Shown here one piece after another: positions 61,501 to 64,000 of a stretch of DNA of 64,000 nucleotides. The stretch is from Neorhizobium galegae (GTDB lineage: Bacteria > Pseudomonadota > Alphaproteobacteria > Rhizobiales > Rhizobiaceae), in the NCBI RefSeq assembly GCF_017877055.1, contig NZ_JAGIPG010000004.1, positions 1 to 64,000 of the forward strand. Reading direction: 5' to 3'. Position 1 is the first letter of the stretch. Each line of letters opens with the position of its first letter. Both the position numbers and the translations under genes were made by a program. The notes under the pieces were generated by a model. That model was given only the letters and a program-made list of their open reading frames with translations, was not told the origin of the DNA and did not search any database.

Positions 61501-61527
61501 AAAAAGGCCGGAGGGGCCGGCCTTTTT
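61501..61527. terminator. Bidirectional rho-independent terminator
   Basis: AAAAAGGCCGG and CCGGCCTTTTT form an 11-bp stem with a 5-base loop, with A-run and T-run at the two ends. It lies 20 bp after the stop of the gene at 61547-61879 and also serves the opposite direction. Confidence 0.85.
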
Positions 61528-61546
61528 CGCGGAAATATATTCGGCT

Positions 61547-61879
61547 TTAGCAGTTCGTGGCCTGGCCGTTGGTGTTCGTGCCAGCCTGGCCCGAGGGAAC
61601 CGATGCGGTGCCGGTCGGGTCGGGCGTGGTGGCCGAACCCCGGGTCTGAAGGTTCGGAGCGCAGTTGGTGCGCGTGTCCTTCGTGCCAGCCGCATTGCCC
61701 ATGGCACCGCCGCTCGTGCTGTTGGTGGCGCTGGGGTCAATCTTCTTCTGGCTGTCGCTCTTATCGCTCGCCGATGTTCCGCTAGGACTTGCATTCCCCG
61801 TGCCGCTGGTCTGGGCAAGCGCCCCGCCGGCCGCCAGGCCGAGGGAAAAGAGCGATACGGTAATAAGCTTGAAAGTCAT
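61547..61879 (-). CDS. Secreted Ser/Thr/Gly-rich hypothetical protein, 110 aa
   Basis: A signal peptide (KLITVSLFSLGLAAGGALAQ) leads a mature part rich in Thr, Ser, Gly and Asn (GTSASDKSDSQKKIDPSATN) with two Cys, one in RTNCAPN and one at the very end (ATNC). The Cys pair could form a disulfide. No domain recognised. It follows galE on the same strand by about 110 bp, with two hairpins between (61898-61916 and 61919-61946). Confidence 0.75.
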   Translation of the reverse strand: MTFKLITVSLFSLGLAAGGALAQTSGTGNASPSGTSASDKSDSQKKIDPSATNSTSGGAMGNAAGTKDTRTNCAPNLQTRGSATTPDPTGTASVPSGQAGTNTNGQATNC

Positions 61880-61990
61880 GGGATTTCCTCCGCTAGACCA
61901 CCGGCAGAACCGGTGGATTGGGTTTGCCCGCCCAGGGTCAAACCCAGAAAGGCCGAGGATGTTCCACGGATATCTGTGTCGATCGGGACG

Positions 61991-63025
61991 CTAGAAGCGT
62001 GCCGAAGCCAGCCTGCTCTGCAGCGACTTGAGGTCTTCGGCCTTGCGGGAAGCCAGACCCTTCTCCCAGGAAATCGCGGTCTCGACGATGAGATCGAGAT
62101 CGTCATGGCGCGGGCTCCAGTCAAGCAGGCGGCGTGCGAGCGTCGAATTGGCGACCACGCTTGCCGCATCGCCGGGTCGGCGCGGTCCGTAGCGGATCTC
62201 GAACTTGCGGCCGCCGACCCGCATCACCGCATCCAGAACCTCCAGGACCGAATAACCGCGGCCATAGCCGCAATTGGCGATCAGAGGCTCGCCGCCGCGA
62301 CGCAGGTAGCTCAAGGCCTTCAGATGGGCGCTCACCAGGTCGGTGACATGGATATAGTCGCGGATGCCGGTGCCGTCCGGTGTCGCATAATCGGTTCCGT
62401 AGACGTCGACCCCACGGCGTTTGCCGAGTTCGGCCTCGCAGGCGATCTTGATGAGATGGGTGGCGCCTTCGGTCGATAGTCCCGTGCGGCCGAGCGGATC
62501 GGCACCGGCAACGTTGAAATAGCGCAGCGCCACGAAACGGAAATCGTGCGCCGCGGCGGCATCGCGCAGCATCATCTCCGACATCAGCTTCGATTGACCA
62601 TAGGGGTTCTTCGGATGCAGGTCGGCGTTTTCGAAGACGGGAGTGTCGTCTTTCTGGTCTCCATAGACGGCAGCCGTCGAAGAGAAGACAAAGTGGCGAA
62701 TGCCGGCGGCGATCGCGGCTGCGGCAAGCAGCCGGGTATTGCCGGTGTTGTTCTCGTAATAATCCAGTGGGTTGGCGACCGATTGCGGCACCACGATCGA
62801 GCCTGCAAAATGCAGGATCGCATCGATGTTGTTTTCCGCGAATATCTGCGCGAGAATCGCGCGGTCCCCGACGTCGCCCAGATAGAAGCGCGCCTCAGCC
62901 GGCACGGCCCAGCGGAAACCGGTCGATAGCCGGTCGAGAACGACAACTTCCTCGCCGGCGTCGAGCAAAGCCCAGGCCATGTGGCTGCCGATGTAACCCG
63001 CGCCGCCTGTCACCAGAACTGCCAT
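61991..63025 (-). CDS. galE: UDP-glucose 4-epimerase
   Basis: The 344-residue extended SDR begins MAVLVTGGAGYIGSHMAWAL and contains DRLSTGFRWAVPAEARFYLG, FSSTAAVYGDQ and the catalytic NPYGQSKLMSEMML (YxxxK). It interconverts UDP-glucose and UDP-galactose using bound NAD in the cytosol, feeding exopolysaccharide and LPS synthesis. ATG 63025 is preferred to 63085. The 159-bp gap before the aminotransferase gene holds nothing recognised. Confidence 0.94.
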   Translation of the reverse strand: MAVLVTGGAGYIGSHMAWALLDAGEEVVVLDRLSTGFRWAVPAEARFYLGDVGDRAILAQIFAENNIDAILHFAGSIVVPQSVANPLDYYENNTGNTRLLAAAAIAAGIRHFVFSSTAAVYGDQKDDTPVFENADLHPKNPYGQSKLMSEMMLRDAAAAHDFRFVALRYFNVAGADPLGRTGLSTEGATHLIKIACEAELGKRRGVDVYGTDYATPDGTGIRDYIHVTDLVSAHLKALSYLRRGGEPLIANCGYGRGYSVLEVLDAVMRVGGRKFEIRYGPRRPGDAASVVANSTLARRLLDWSPRHDDLDLIVETAISWEKGLASRKAEDLKSLQSRLASARF

Positions 63026-63184
63026 GTCTATACTTCCCTGCTTTCTTATCGTTGGCAGGACAAAAACATGGGCAGTCTTCAACAATGCTTACCCGACGCT
63101 GGTCGCGCCGGGTTTATCTGGACCCAAGGCAAATAGGCTCTTGAGCAAATCGCTCGAATTTTACCGAATGCGTCCCGAATCGGG

Positions 63185-64000
63185 TCAGAGACGCTTGATA
63201 TAATCGGAGAGGCGGCCAGCGGCCTCTTCGATCTGCTTCGGATCGCGCAGGAAGCAGGCGCGCAGGAAAAGCTCGCCGCCCTTGCCGAAAGCCGAGCCGG
63301 GCGCCAGCGCCACGCCGATCTTGTCGACGATATCGAGCGCCGCGCTACGGCTGTCGGTGATGCCATCGACCTTGACGAAGGCGTAAAGCGCGCCATCCGG
63401 TTTCAGGGTTTCGACCCGATTGGTGGCGATCAGCGCATCGCAGAGGATATCGCGGGCCTGGGTGGCCCGGGCGATATTCGCATTGACGAAATCGTCGCCC
63501 TGATTAAGCGCCACGACGGCGCCGCGCTGCAGGAACTGCGCCACGCCGGAATTCGAATACTGCACCAGGTTTTCGATCACCTGTCCCATTTCCGGCGGAG
63601 CGACGATCCAGCCGACCCGCCAGCCGGTCATCGACCAGTTCTTGGAGAAGGAATTGGCGAAGATGATCCGGTCGCCTTCCTCCATGATGTCGAGGAAGGA
63701 CGGAGCGCGGGCAGCACCACCGTAATAATAACGGGCATAGATCTCGTCGGCGATGATCCAGATGCCGTGCTTGCGGGCGAGCGCCAGGATGTTCTTGAGG
63801 TCTTCGAGCGTTGCGGTCCAGCCAGTCGGGTTGGCGGGCGTGTTGATGAACAGACCCCTGGTCTTCGGCGTGATCTTTGCTTCCAGCTTGGCGAGATCGA
63901 GCGACCAGCGGCCGCCGACGAAATCGAGCGGCAGGCCGACCGAATGGGCGCCGGAGATCTCGATCGCCGAGATGATGTTCGGCCAGGTCGGCGACAGGTA
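63185..64000 (-). CDS. Pyridoxal-phosphate aminotransferase class I/II, C-terminal part (runs off the right edge)
   Basis: 272 codons are visible, open at base 64000. The frame has INTPANPTGW, IIADEIYARYYYGG and the PLP-lysine motif FANSFSKNWSMTGWRVGW, then the domain-closing GALYAFVKVDGITDS and RACFLRDPKQIEEAAGRLSD. It belongs to aspartate/tyrosine-type aminotransferases; the specific amino acid is not readable. The start codon is outside the window. Confidence 0.92.
   Translation of the reverse strand, partial: YLSPTWPNIISAIEISGAHSVGLPLDFVGGRWSLDLAKLEAKITPKTRGLFINTPANPTGWTATLEDLKNILALARKHGIWIIADEIYARYYYGGAARAPSFLDIMEEGDRIIFANSFSKNWSMTGWRVGWIVAPPEMGQVIENLVQYSNSGVAQFLQRGAVVALNQGDDFVNANIARATQARDILCDALIATNRVETLKPDGALYAFVKVDGITDSRSAALDIVDKIGVALAPGSAFGKGGELFLRACFLRDPKQIEEAAGRLSDYIKRL

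Noticed and set aside
1..64000. CRISPR array or prophage
   Set aside because: No regularly spaced repeats with unique spacers and no phage structural genes were seen.

Overview
The window looks like chromosome from a Rhizobiaceae member (Rhizobium/Agrobacterium-like alphaproteobacterium). This rests on the conserved rhizobial block murA, DUF2948, hisD, UPF0262, LMW phosphatase, infA, maf, yacG, tRNA-Phe. It also rests on HWE-kinase remnants, DUF1236 secreted proteins, a usg gene, EcfG-type (GGAAC-N16/17-CGTT) promoters, a CIRCE-controlled groESL and a ROSE-like RNA thermometer in front of small heat-shock genes. All identifications come from reading the sequence; no database search was run. 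Layout: (1) 0-6 kb. The edge of an IS6-family element has cut off a PAS sensor gene. Next come a KaiC-like ATPase/hybrid histidine kinase operon, a stress SDR with divergent EcfG promoters, a truncated small stress protein, and a decayed HWE histidine kinase. (2) 6-15 kb. A stress and carbohydrate block: usg, groES-groEL, a GT4 glycosyltransferase with a glycogen-debranching-type glucosidase, and two Hsp20 genes. (3) 15-28.9 kb. An accessory patchwork of small regulator/enzyme modules: AraC, NmrA-like, LysR/aldehyde dehydrogenase, quinone oxidoreductase/HxlR, LysR/isochorismatase/pirin, GntR/M20 amidohydrolase/hydrolase. It is scattered with gene remnants and holds a 193-bp element with 38-bp Tn3-like inverted repeats. 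It ends at tRNA-Phe. (4) 28.9-40.3 kb. The housekeeping block, split between DUF2948 and murA by about 5 kb carrying an MFS transporter, LysR, GST/HxlR and an SDR. (5) 40.3-55.5 kb. A surface-polysaccharide region after tRNA-Thr. Two essentially identical copies of an MsbA-type ABC exporter form a 1.9-kb direct repeat around a UDP-xylose synthase / GT61 / methyltransferase cassette. After the second copy runs a series of glycosyltransferases, a cupin, a DegT aminotransferase and two methyltransferases. (6) 55.5-64 kb. A NarL-type two-component pair, glycine-rich and DUF1236 envelope proteins, a 30-residue membrane peptide under a near-palindromic EcfG promoter, a polysaccharide deacetylase, galE, and an aminotransferase cut by the window edge. 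How it works together: general-stress (EcfG) and heat-shock (HrcA/CIRCE, RpoH, ROSE) control recur in the first 15 kb and again near 59 kb. The 41-55 kb genes can plausibly make nucleotide sugars, assemble and methylate a glycan, and export it. I found no CRISPR array, prophage or clear defence system. The most notable signals are the duplicated exporter, the Tn3-like miniature element sitting exactly at a gene truncation, the helically phased octamer repeats beside tRNA-Phe, the KaiC protein with an altered phosphorylation dyad, and the divergent EcfG promoters.
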